From: Spirochaetales bacterium
GTDB taxonomy: Bacteria > Spirochaetota > Spirochaetia > ARS1246
NCBI GenBank assembly: GCA_018644745.1
Contig: JABGPX010000641.1
Location: 1 to 9,635 of the forward strand
Direction: 5' to 3'
DNA length: 9,635 nucleotides
The notes under the pieces were generated by a model that was not told the origin of the DNA, searched no databases, and saw only the letters and a program-made list of their open reading frames with translations. This document shows, in pieces, positions 1-7,032 of this stretch (positions are counted from its first letter, which is position 1; each line of letters starts with the position of its first letter). The translations under genes and the position numbers were made by a program.

Positions 1-113
1 GCACCTCCTCGGAGAGAGGAAAAGATCTGGTTTTTGTTTGCTATTGATCTTTACGAATTTAAGTGGCCAATGGCAAGTATTTTGTGACCCGAATCGGAGA
101 TATGCTGGCCAGA
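1..113 (-). other. Spacer with ribosome binding site of the next gene
   Basis: This stretch follows the stop codon of the BtrH-like gene on the minus strand. No open frame, tRNA or terminator-like hairpin with a T-run was found in it. Its last bases on the minus strand (positions 9 to 1) read AGGAGGTGC, which contains a full match to the anti-Shine-Dalgarno partner of 16S rRNA. A start codon should therefore lie within about ten bases beyond the left edge. The same-strand direction and the absence of an obvious terminator suggest that the operon continues with at least one more gene. Confidence 0.6.
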
Positions 114-1220
114 CTATATTTTTTCAAGGAGCTTTCTTAAGAAGGCTCCCTCCATTTGTGAGCATTGATCTAAACGCCTTATAAGGCGCTCAATGATACG
201 TCTGTCCCTTTGTATCTGGAAACGCAGTATCATCATACGTAGAATTTGAGCCTGGGATTCAATATTTCTATAGGCTTCGTAGAGCAAATCTCCTGGATCG
301 AGATAGCGATGTTCTTCCATATACCTAATTCGCAATAGCATGCATTTTTTGTGTTCCCACAGAATGTGCAGAGAGATGAAATCACAAAAATCTGGATGTT
401 CCAGCGAATACTCAAGGCGACGGCGGATACATCCATAAACATCCATTCCAGAGCCTTCCTGCCCGTAATAGGATGTATCTAGCATACGAAACCGCATGGC
501 CGTATTCTTCGATGACAGGTAATCGACGAGTTGCTCAATTACGAGCTGGAGATCGAATTGGCACTGCCTCCCAGGTTTGAGGCGGGCAAGCCATATTTCT
601 GCAAGATTGCCCAGAGCAGGATCTCTTTCTCCTCTCTCTCTCTCGTGAATTTCTTCCATAAGTCTGGTGGAATAAAAGGCTCTTTCTAAATCGGCAGAAT
701 GAACTTGAGAGACGGCATATCGACCGTTCTTCAGAAAACCTATTGTGTCGAAGCATGACAGGCATCGATCATATCCGAAGAGAAGCAATCTGTGGGGCAT
801 ATAGGCTCGTTTGTATGCGGATCTATCAGGGATGAAGAACTCGTCGACATAGAGCCGAACATACAGCTCATCATCTAGGCAACGCATCAGGAATTTGCTC
901 AGCGAAGCTGGCCCTATTTTTTCCAGAACGCTTCTATCGAAAAGTTGGGTGTCGAGTAGAGGAAGGGAGGGGTATTGTGGTGGGTGGAAGAAATCGACTG
1001 TCGCGTATGGGAAACCTCTGGCTTTTGGATAGAAGAGTTGGATATAGTTGCTGAAAAACCAGGGAAGATAGGTGTCACTGGTAGAAAGGAGCGAGAGGGG
1101 ATAGGCATGTTTGAGTTTGCCGATCAGAGGAGGGCGGCTGTTGATGGGCAATCTTTTACTGTTCATGGCTTCTGACGGGGCAAGCGTCCGTATCTCCGGT
1201 TGTTTCGATTCCAGCGTCAT
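114..1220 (-). CDS. BtrH-like protein (possible ACP-dependent acyltransferase or C39-like fold)
   Basis: This 368-residue soluble protein has no signal peptide or membrane segment. Around residues 50-61 it has YLPWFFSNYIQL. Around 125-170 it has VDEFFIP..., then HRLLLFGYD (His143, Asp151), then GFLKNGRYA. This layout, a His followed by a 'GYD' turn and an 'NGRY' strand before a helix, is what I recall for the BtrH_N / C39-peptidase-like superfamily found beside NRPS and ACP genes. BtrH itself transfers an acyl group from the ACP BtrI to an aminoglycoside. The C-terminal half (about 180-368) is helical and rich in Arg and Glu. I see no convincing cysteine nucleophile in the N-terminal motif, so peptidase activity is doubtful. 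The ATG at 1220 has little Shine-Dalgarno sequence and overlaps the ACP gene by 65 bases. An internal ATG at 1166 (residue 19) would cut the overlap to 11 bases. The family assignment rests on remembered motif patterns. The gene itself is secure. Confidence 0.6.
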   Translation of the reverse strand: MTLESKQPEIRTLAPSEAMNSKRLPINSRPPLIGKLKHAYPLSLLSTSDTYLPWFFSNYIQLFYPKARGFPYATVDFFHPPQYPSLPLLDTQLFDRSVLEKIGPASLSKFLMRCLDDELYVRLYVDEFFIPDRSAYKRAYMPHRLLLFGYDRCLSCFDTIGFLKNGRYAVSQVHSADLERAFYSTRLMEEIHERERGERDPALGNLAEIWLARLKPGRQCQFDLQLVIEQLVDYLSSKNTAMRFRMLDTSYYGQEGSGMDVYGCIRRRLEYSLEHPDFCDFISLHILWEHKKCMLLRIRYMEEHRYLDPGDLLYEAYRNIESQAQILRMMILRFQIQRDRRIIERLIRRLDQCSQMEGAFLRKLLEKI

Positions 1221-1602
1221 ATTGGCTGATTTCTTTTTTTGGGGTAGGGAGATACATCGACGATCTACTGAAGGTTTCTCTGGGAGGTGTCTGTCCTGGA
1301 TGCCATGGAGATTTTTCTGATATTGCCTGTTCTTTAGCCATTTTTCTTAACTTGTCGATGACATATGTGACCAGTGATTGTACGGAAGCGAACAACTCCA
1401 CCCGCAGCTCCTCGTCCTCCACCTCGATGTCGAATTCCTGCTCAAGGGCAAAAACGATTTCCAGGGTAGCAATCGAGTCTGCATCCAGGCCTTCTCCAAA
1501 AAGCGCTTCGTCATCCGGGATTTCATCAGGATCTACTTCGAGCTGGAGAGCTTTAACAATGGTCTGTTTTACCTGTTGTTTTATGCTCGCTTCATCTGGC
1601 AT
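1156..1602 (-). CDS. Acyl carrier protein with a 58-residue C-terminal extension
   Basis: Residues 1-90 form a standard four-helix carrier protein. It is acidic, with GEGLDADSIATLEIVFALEQEF at 36-57 containing the D-S motif (Asp42-Ser43), the expected 4'-phosphopantetheine attachment serine. The usual Leu after Ser is Ile here. The protein should carry acyl or aminoacyl groups as thioesters in the cytosol. The ATG at 1602 is well supported: GAGGAA lies 5 bases upstream, inside the end of the protease gene, which it overlaps by 22 bases. A normal ACP would stop near residue 85-92. Here the frame runs on for another 58 residues of low-complexity, Pro/Ser/Thr/Glu-rich, probably disordered sequence, and overlaps the following gene. 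The BtrH-like neighbour suggests a BtrI/BtrH-like carrier and transferase pair. No loading ligase or phosphopantetheinyl transferase is present in the window. Confidence 0.9.
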   Translation of the reverse strand: MPDEASIKQQVKQTIVKALQLEVDPDEIPDDEALFGEGLDADSIATLEIVFALEQEFDIEVEDEELRVELFASVQSLVTYVIDKLRKMAKEQAISEKSPWHPGQTPPRETFSRSSMYLPTPKKEISQYDAGIETTGDTDACPVRSHEQ

Positions 1603-3524
1603 AATGTTTCCTCATCATCGGTTGCAAAGTGATTAATCACTGTTTCTACCACCTGTTGCTGCCCTTCTGCGGAGAGGATTCCCACGGCAGGCAATCCGAA
1701 GCGATCTTCCAGGTGGCGCAATTTTCCGTCGATTTCCTCAGGTGTCATCAGGCGCGGTTTGATAAAGGTGCGACCGTAGGCGGCGCGGATGTGCTTTTCT
1801 TTGTCGCTCATGGCCAGCAGGATAGTCGGGGCTTTGGTCAGTGTCCGAATCCCGTCTATGGTGTCTTGGATATAGGCATCGGCATCGATGCTGTTGACCA
1901 CCAGGATGCAGGCATCAGGCTTGGTGCCCAGGAGGAAGGCGATGGAGGAGAGAGAGTGCGTGCTGTGCTCATGCACGTCGTAAGGGATGGTTCCCGATTG
2001 AGCACCGACCAGGATGATATCGGGATGGGTCTGATGGCAGATTTCGCGCATCTTGAAGTCCAGATAAGGGACATACCATTGCACGGGTAGACTCAGTGGA
2101 GTGGCGTATCCTATGGGGAAGGAGAAGTCCATTCCAAATAGGGCGGAATGATGCTCGGTGCCGATTTGGCCGATCTTGTAGCCTTTCTGGAGGAGTTGGC
2201 GACGCAGAGCCAATTGCAGGGTGAATTTTCCCTGTTGTGCGCTGGTGCCGAAGATGCCTAATACCGGTACATCAACAGGGCCATGGGGGGAACCGGCCTG
2301 GATTGAGTACTGCGCTTCTTTGAGAGAAATGGATGGAAAGGTGATGTGCAGTCCCTTTTTCTCTGCCTGCTCATACAGATCGCCGTAGGTATCCCTCTGA
2401 ACGGTGAGAAAGCTGAAGATGTGACAGTTGTGATCCAGGGCGGTCTGAATCGATTGTCGCAGAAGATCTTTTTTGCCGATGCGGCTCAGTTGATCGACGT
2501 AGCCCAGGATCAGAGTATCCGCCCCATCCAGGGCTGCGTGCAGACGGGGTTGGATGCACACTCCGATCGGTTGGATGCCGAGTGCTTCGCCAGCATCTTT
2601 GCCCGCCAGCCTTTTGCCCGGAGGATCGGCTATGCCAATTATGCGGAAATTGAGAAGATCGGTGCTGCGCACCAGGGCGTGCATTTCCTTATTGAAAGGA
2701 TAGAGCGCGACTTTGTGGGGGTTGAATGGATCAGAATGGGTGACAGCTGCGGGAGCCGGACTGGACACGGGAACATGTGGTTGATCTGTGTTCTGGGAAA
2801 GCTCCGGATTCCCTTCCAGGGTGTTGGCCTGGAGGATTTCGCGCACCTGTTCCAGGGAGGCGCCAGGATACGCCTGGCGGATGAGGGCGACGATGCCGGT
2901 TATGTGCGGTGCGGCGAAGCTTGTACCCGAAACCATGATGTAGCGCGGATGCGTCCAGCAGACGCGCTGCATGTCGCCTCGGGCCACACATTCTATTTTT
3001 TCACCTGGGCGATAATAGTAGCCGAATCGACCCTGCACTTTTCCGCCAGTGACGCCGATGACGTCGGAGAAGACGGCCGGATAGCTTTCTCTACCCTCAT
3101 TGTGTTCAGCTGCGACCAGGATGATTCCGGCCTCGCGAGCCTGGCGGCAGACGTCGGCGAGTTCGTCGCGGAAGGTGATATCGGTGGTGCCCAGGCTGAG
3201 GTTGACGACATCCATCTGGTGTTCGATGGTCCAACGGATGGCGGTGATGAGGGCGTGGCCGTCGGCGATCAGGGATTCGTCGAAGATGCGGATACTATAA
3301 AGGGCGATGACGGGAGCTTTCTGCCGGATAATGCCGGCGCAGGCGGTGCCATGGCCGGAGCACGGAGGGGAATCTATAGCGGATTCGATCTGTCCATTCG
3401 CCTCAATCGAGATCCTCGCCTTTTCCGGTACATGTCCGACTCCTGGGTGGGTGGGATCGATGCCGCTGTCGATGACGGCGATTTGAACATCCTGGTCGGA
3501 CAGGTGGGTTAATTTCAGTTTCAT
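1581..3524 (-). CDS. Intracellular subtilisin-like (S8) protease fused to a DUF1611-type P-loop region
   Basis: This is a 647-residue two-part protein. Residues 10-235 are a subtilase with a full catalytic set: Asp19 in VIDSG, His58 in SGHGTACAG, oxyanion Asn142 in AAEHNEG, and Ser202 in SGTSFAAP. There is no signal peptide and no propeptide, so it should act in the cytosol, as intracellular subtilases do. A Pro/Ser-rich linker (about 240-270) leads to a region with the DUF1611 layout. First comes a Rossmann-like part (about 290-400, including 'DGADTLILGYVDQLS'), then a BioD-like P-loop GTSAQQGKFT (426-435) with 'GQIGTEHHSALFG' after it. One studied DUF1611 protein, DgcN, is reported as a D-glutamate N-acetyltransferase; whether that applies here is unknown. 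The ATG at 3524 overlaps the GNAT stop as ATGA, with a weak GAGAG upstream. In an exporter cluster, the likely role is processing a peptide or protein substrate. The peptidase call is firm and the DUF1611 call is good. Confidence 0.88.
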   Translation of the reverse strand: MKLKLTHLSDQDVQIAVIDSGIDPTHPGVGHVPEKARISIEANGQIESAIDSPPCSGHGTACAGIIRQKAPVIALYSIRIFDESLIADGHALITAIRWTIEHQMDVVNLSLGTTDITFRDELADVCRQAREAGIILVAAEHNEGRESYPAVFSDVIGVTGGKVQGRFGYYYRPGEKIECVARGDMQRVCWTHPRYIMVSGTSFAAPHITGIVALIRQAYPGASLEQVREILQANTLEGNPELSQNTDQPHVPVSSPAPAAVTHSDPFNPHKVALYPFNKEMHALVRSTDLLNFRIIGIADPPGKRLAGKDAGEALGIQPIGVCIQPRLHAALDGADTLILGYVDQLSRIGKKDLLRQSIQTALDHNCHIFSFLTVQRDTYGDLYEQAEKKGLHITFPSISLKEAQYSIQAGSPHGPVDVPVLGIFGTSAQQGKFTLQLALRRQLLQKGYKIGQIGTEHHSALFGMDFSFPIGYATPLSLPVQWYVPYLDFKMREICHQTHPDIILVGAQSGTIPYDVHEHSTHSLSSIAFLLGTKPDACILVVNSIDADAYIQDTIDGIRTLTKAPTILLAMSDKEKHIRAAYGRTFIKPRLMTPEEIDGKLRHLEDRFGLPAVGILSAEGQQQVVETVINHFATDDEETLCQMKRA

Positions 3525-4255
3525 CCGGTCGCTCTCAGTTTAGTGGCTTCCATCTCTTCGACCATGTTCCTTTTGCTCGCCTGTATGGAGAAAATCTGCT
3601 TCCGCTGCCAATCCACGCGCACAATCAACTCATCCCCTTTAGCCTGCCAGTGATAGATAAACAGATTCAACTTCTGTATCGATTCACTATCGTAACCGTA
3701 ACTGCGCCGATTCTTCAGGGTGCGGATAAAATCGTGCCGGGTGAAGAAATCTCTCGCCATTGGCTGTCGGAGAATGGCTGGCAGATAATTTTCCATGATC
3801 AGGTGAGTACCGGGAAGTGCTCGAAAACCTATCCGCTTATAAAGTGGGATGCCTTTCCGGTTAAAAAACCAGGTGATCGCCTCCAATCGCTCAAATCCAC
3901 GAGTACACATCTCGCGCAAACACTGATTACCTAAATGCCGCCAGAAAGTGCCCCTTTTCTGATAATCTGGATGTGTCTCTGCTCCGGAAAAGACAGCAAC
4001 TTGGCCATCTCCGCATTTGTCGTCGATCTGTAGCATGGATATGATCTGTCCGTCGTGCCAGAGCAGGTATGTGCCGATGCGATTGGGGAGTTGATCTGCA
4101 GCCATGAGTTCGGCGGGAGTGATAATTGGTTTAATTTTTGACTCACGCATGTAGGCCAATGAGGTAAGAGACCAATGCTCTTGGTATTGGTTATTGAGAA
4201 AAACGGCGAGTGTAGCCGCATTTTCTGGAAGAAATTTGGTTGCTATAAAATTCAT
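3521..4255 (-). CDS. GNAT family N-acetyltransferase
   Basis: The protein is 244 residues from the chosen start. The GNAT core is visible in the middle. Motif A is the strand 'AVFSGAETHPDY' followed by QKRGTFW (Gln99 to Gly102 region), the acetyl-CoA pyrophosphate loop of Q/R-x-x-G type. The residue that is usually Gly or Ala after it is Phe. Motif B is the N...G..LYKRIGF pattern at about 132-144. The C-terminal 80 residues are a separate mixed helix/strand extension. It should transfer an acetyl or other acyl group from CoA to an amine; the substrate cannot be read from sequence. I chose the ATG at 4255 because it forms a TAATG overlap with the upstream CPBP stop. A TTG at 4315 would add 20 residues but would overlap that gene by 61 bases. 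The gene ends in an ATGA overlap with the protease gene, so it is translationally coupled on both sides. Confidence 0.85.
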   Translation of the reverse strand: MNFIATKFLPENAATLAVFLNNQYQEHWSLTSLAYMRESKIKPIITPAELMAADQLPNRIGTYLLWHDGQIISMLQIDDKCGDGQVAVFSGAETHPDYQKRGTFWRHLGNQCLREMCTRGFERLEAITWFFNRKGIPLYKRIGFRALPGTHLIMENYLPAILRQPMARDFFTRHDFIRTLKNRRSYGYDSESIQKLNLFIYHWQAKGDELIVRVDWQRKQIFSIQASKRNMVEEMEATKLRATG

Positions 4256-4258
4256 TAG
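4252..4258 (-). promoter_or_regulatory. TAATG coupled stop/start, CPBP to GNAT
   Basis: The CPBP stop TAA (4257-4255) shares a base with the ATG (4255-4253) chosen for the GNAT gene. No Shine-Dalgarno precedes it, so re-initiation by the terminating ribosome is the likely way the GNAT gene is translated. This overlap decides the start and argues against the TTG at 4315. Confidence 0.7.
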
Positions 4259-4938
4259 AAAAGTCCGAAATGATAACTTATCAATTGGGCACTTTTGGGG
4301 ATTAGGTTCAAACAAAAGTGGAATACTATGGGCACCTTAATATCTCCAGTCTTTTCATATAGCACTGATGCAAATAAACCTGATATAAATAGAGAAAGGG
4401 AATATGTTGGAGAAATTGTCCATATTCCATCACCAAATAGTTTTGAAAATGAAATATGCCATAAAACAAAGAGAATATTGGATGAAATATATCCCCAAAA
4501 TCTGTGAATTCTTATCAATGTTACAAAGAAGATCCCTCTGAATAAAATTTCTTCGACGATTGGGGCTTCAATCAATGCTCCAAAGCATTGAATAATGAAA
4601 AAAAACTTGTAATCTTCGTAAGTAAATAAATTCCCCCACCTGAGAGCATAAATGGCATCAGGAATCCTAAATAATAAGCCAATCAAAAAATATAAAAAAA
4701 TGGTCGAATAAGATGTTTGCCGTCTTTGAATCTGAAAATAGATTTTGAATCTATACCATATAAATAGCATTAAAAAAATAAAAAAGATATCAATGATTGA
4801 TTTGAATAAAGCATCTTCGAGATTGGTAATACTTCTTTCGAGGTTAAAGATAAAGCCGTATACAATTTCACTGATTTTCAAACCTGAAAAAAGGATGAAA
4901 CCCCCAATCAAATTTTTATAAATAGCTCTTTGTATCAT
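4255..4938 (-). CDS. CPBP (CAAX/Abi) family intramembrane metalloprotease
   Basis: This is a 227-residue, very hydrophobic protein with about six membrane segments. It carries the family's motifs in order: EE-x-x-x-R at Glu129-Glu130-Arg134 (VEEILFRG), F-x-x-x-H at Phe157-His161, and H-x-x-x-N at His207-Asn211. These are the residues known for Rce1-type glutamate proteases, so it is probably catalytic. CPBP proteins accompany bacteriocin clusters as processing or self-immunity factors, and either role would fit here. Base composition is strikingly low. Hand counts of 60-base stretches give 25% GC at 4681-4740, 18% at 4741-4800 and 32% at 4381-4440, against 55% at 2761-2820 in the protease gene. 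This suggests a separate origin. No clear Shine-Dalgarno precedes the ATG at 4938. The spacing to the preceding gene is 43 bases. Confidence 0.9.
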   Translation of the reverse strand: MIQRAIYKNLIGGFILFSGLKISEIVYGFIFNLERSITNLEDALFKSIIDIFFIFLMLFIWYRFKIYFQIQRRQTSYSTIFLYFLIGLLFRIPDAIYALRWGNLFTYEDYKFFFIIQCFGALIEAPIVEEILFRGIFFVTLIRIHRFWGYISSNILFVLWHISFSKLFGDGIWTISPTYSLSLFISGLFASVLYEKTGDIKVPIVFHFCLNLIPKSAQLISYHFGLF

Positions 4939-4981
4939 TTTTGGCCGCGGGAAGATTTTGGATTATAGTCCAGATATGTAT
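4939..4981 (-). other. 43-base gap between the 117-residue gene and the CPBP gene
   Basis: This short gap marks the change from normal to very AT-rich composition. No hairpin followed by a T-run and no convincing promoter hexamers are visible. The only notable stretch is GC-rich (TTCCCGCGG on the minus strand) just before the CPBP start, where a Shine-Dalgarno would be expected but is not seen. It may be the edge of an inserted segment. Confidence 0.3.
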
Positions 4982-5335
4982 TTATTGCGTAGGTACTGCT
5001 GTCCGTGTCTCAACTGAACCTGTATTCCCTGGCAGTTGTGTTGTCTGGTAGAGAATGACACTATCGGGCTTTATCTCTACACGATTAGAAACTGGAGGGA
5101 TATAATTGACCGTCATTTCAACCCCTCTGTCGTTTCGCGTTTTTGAGATCTCGAATTTGCCATCGTCATTATAATCATTAAAAATATCTTCGCCCATCTT
5201 CATTGCGCCCTCCATTCCTCGATATGCGCTGGAGGGATCTAGGCTGAGCCAGTCAAGCGCTTTCTCATAAGCGTAAACTTTAGCCCGATCTCCGTCTGGA
5301 GACTGCAGCCTTTTAGGAACAAGTCGCACTTTCAT
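4982..5335 (-). CDS. Small hypothetical protein, 117 residues, coupled to the exporter
   Basis: I do not recognise this protein. It is soluble and polar, with no signal peptide, membrane segment, double-glycine leader or cysteine residue. The N-terminal part is basic (MKVRLVPKRLQ) and runs into a helix-prone stretch (about 20-55). The middle has DYNDDGKFEISK, which looks like an EF-hand or dockerin-type calcium loop but has Lys instead of an acidic residue at position 12. The rest is strand-prone, followed by a Thr/Pro/Gln-rich tail (about 95-117). The start is very well supported: AAAGGAG lies about 8 bases upstream of the ATG at 5335, and the ATG overlaps the ABC transporter stop as ATGA. 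With such a strong ribosome site it is probably made in quantity. It could be the exported substrate, a chaperone for it, or an immunity factor. None of these is shown by sequence. Confidence 0.75.
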   Translation of the reverse strand: MKVRLVPKRLQSPDGDRAKVYAYEKALDWLSLDPSSAYRGMEGAMKMGEDIFNDYNDDGKFEISKTRNDRGVEMTVNYIPPVSNRVEIKPDSVILYQTTQLPGNTGSVETRTAVPTQ

Positions 5336-7032
5336 AATTCTTCTCCTTTAATAAAAAAGCTTCCCGCGGCCATTTCCTTATTCATTTTTCCTCCCGCTAC
5401 AACTCGCCCATCATCCAGCGCGATCGTCATGTCTGCATCCTGGATCGTTATCGGTCGGTGTGCGATGATGATCGTCGTCCGTCCTTCCCGGGCCACCTTC
5501 AGCGCCTCACGCACGTGGAATTCTGATTCCACATCCAGCGCAGAGGTGGGCTCGTCTAAAATCAGAATGGGGGTATCGAGTAGCAGCACTCGTGCCAGGA
5601 CTAACCGTTGCTTTTGACCTTCTGATAGTCCGCTGCCTCCTTCACCCACCTCCGTGTGATACCCTTCCGGCAGCGAGGTAACAAACTCGTGGATGTGCGC
5701 CGCACGGGTAGCATCTTCTACATTGCGGAGGGATATATCCCGGCCGAAGGTCAAATTTTCCCAGATACTCCCCTGGAACAATTGGCTGCCTTGCAGCGAG
5801 AATCCCACTTCCTGGCGTAGTGATTTCAACCGGTACTGGCGAATATCCTTCCCATCGATGGCGACGTAACCCTGGCCAGGGTCGTAGAAGCGGGGAATCA
5901 GTTTGACAAGTGTAGATTTGCCTGATCCGCTCCTCCCTATCACGGCGACGCAACTGCGCGCTGGGATTTCGAAGTTGATATCGCGCAGGATTGCTATATC
6001 TCCATAGCTGAAGCTCACATCGCGAAATTCAATTCTTCCCTGTGTATTGCCTAGAATGGTTGCTTCGGGGTTGTCCTGGACTGCCGGTTCCAACTCATAT
6101 ATCTCCAAAAACCGCCTGGTGTGGACAAGGGCCACTTCGAGTTTGGGGATCAGGCTGATCAGATTTTCGATCGGCCCGTACAGAAAACCCACGTACCCGG
6201 AAAACGCCATAAATGTGCCTACTGATAGATTTCCATCCAGTACCTGTGTCCATCCATACCAACCATACGCCAGATTGCCCCCTGCTCTGAAAAATCCGCC
6301 AATGAAACCGGTCCCATTCTGTAGGCACGAGACTGTTATCTGCAAATCTGCCACCCGTAAAAACAGCCCCCGCAATCTTTTGAGGAAACGGTTCTCCAAT
6401 CCCAGCGCCTGGACCGTGCGAATGCTGGCAAGTGATTCGTAGGCCTTGGCCGACAATTCTGCCGACTCTTCGGCAATCCGCTGCGAAAACCGACGGTAGC
6501 GGCTACGTGTGACTGTCGCCAGCGTGGTGTCGAAAGGGAGTACCACCAGGCTAATAAGCGCCAACCGCCAGTCGATCCAGAAGAGCACGGCAGGAAAGAT
6601 TAGCAACTGCAGACTGTTCATGACAATGGCATTGATCATGCCGATTACCTGACTAATCGAGGCCTGCATATCATTGAAGCGGGCCAGAATTTCGCCGGTT
6701 TTCCGGCCGTCGAAAAAAGCGAAATCAAGTTCCTGGATGTGACGATAGAACCGGGACTGGAAGTCGAGATTCATGCCGATTCCTACCCTTCGTCCAAAGT
6801 GGCCGCTCAGCGCCTGTACCAGCCCTGAGAAGACGGCTACGATCGCTCCAGTTAACAGGACGAAGTGGAGCAAGGTGAAATCTTGGTGAGGGTACACATC
6901 GTCAAGTAGCAACTTGGTGATGTAAGGTCCTGGCAGGCTGAGAAAGGAAATCATCACTCCTACCATCAGAGATTGGCCAATATATTTCCAATAAGGCCGC
7001 AGCAGTTGGATGATTTTGAATACCTGCTTCAC
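5332..7032 (-). CDS. ABC exporter, fused membrane and ATP-binding domains, no C39 peptidase
   Basis: This 566-residue half-transporter should act as a homodimer in the inner membrane. Residues 1-310 are a type I exporter membrane domain with about six helices. Residues 330-566 are the ATPase: Walker A GRSGSGKS at 366-373, Q-loop Gln414, signature LSEGQ at 469-473 (the common form is LSGGQ), Walker B ILILDE at 489-494, and switch His525 in IIAHRP. The protein starts directly with the membrane domain, so the N-terminal C39 peptidase of many bacteriocin exporters is absent and any leader must be removed elsewhere. The start is a GTG at 7032 overlapping the MFP stop as GTGA. The end overlaps the 117-residue gene as ATGA. 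With the membrane fusion protein it forms a type I secretion pair; the substrate is unknown, probably a peptide or small protein. Confidence 0.95.
   Translation of the reverse strand: MKQVFKIIQLLRPYWKYIGQSLMVGVMISFLSLPGPYITKLLLDDVYPHQDFTLLHFVLLTGAIVAVFSGLVQALSGHFGRRVGIGMNLDFQSRFYRHIQELDFAFFDGRKTGEILARFNDMQASISQVIGMINAIVMNSLQLLIFPAVLFWIDWRLALISLVVLPFDTTLATVTRSRYRRFSQRIAEESAELSAKAYESLASIRTVQALGLENRFLKRLRGLFLRVADLQITVSCLQNGTGFIGGFFRAGGNLAYGWYGWTQVLDGNLSVGTFMAFSGYVGFLYGPIENLISLIPKLEVALVHTRRFLEIYELEPAVQDNPEATILGNTQGRIEFRDVSFSYGDIAILRDINFEIPARSCVAVIGRSGSGKSTLVKLIPRFYDPGQGYVAIDGKDIRQYRLKSLRQEVGFSLQGSQLFQGSIWENLTFGRDISLRNVEDATRAAHIHEFVTSLPEGYHTEVGEGGSGLSEGQKQRLVLARVLLLDTPILILDEPTSALDVESEFHVREALKVAREGRTTIIIAHRPITIQDADMTIALDDGRVVAGGKMNKEMAAGSFFIKGEEL
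5343..5350 (-). promoter_or_regulatory. Strong ribosome binding site of the 117-residue gene
   Basis: On the minus strand AAAGGAG lies about 8 bases before the ATG at 5335, inside the end of the exporter gene. It is one of the strongest ribosome sites in the window. The gene is thus both coupled (ATGA) and independently initiated, which suggests it is made at a higher level than the transporter. Confidence 0.7.

Noticed and set aside
2346..3512. A 388-residue open frame on the plus strand opposite the S8-DUF1611 gene
   Set aside because: It is fully antisense to a gene with intact catalytic motifs and shows no recognisable motif, so it is a composition artefact of the GC-rich coding strand.
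4255..4315. TTG start at 4315 giving a GNAT of 264 residues
   Set aside because: It would overlap the CPBP gene by 61 bases and uses a rare start, while the ATG at 4255 forms a TAATG coupled junction and still leaves a complete GNAT domain.
5130..5190. EF-hand or dockerin calcium-binding loop in the 117-residue protein
   Set aside because: Only one loop is seen and its position 12 is Lys instead of Glu or Asp, so calcium binding cannot be claimed.
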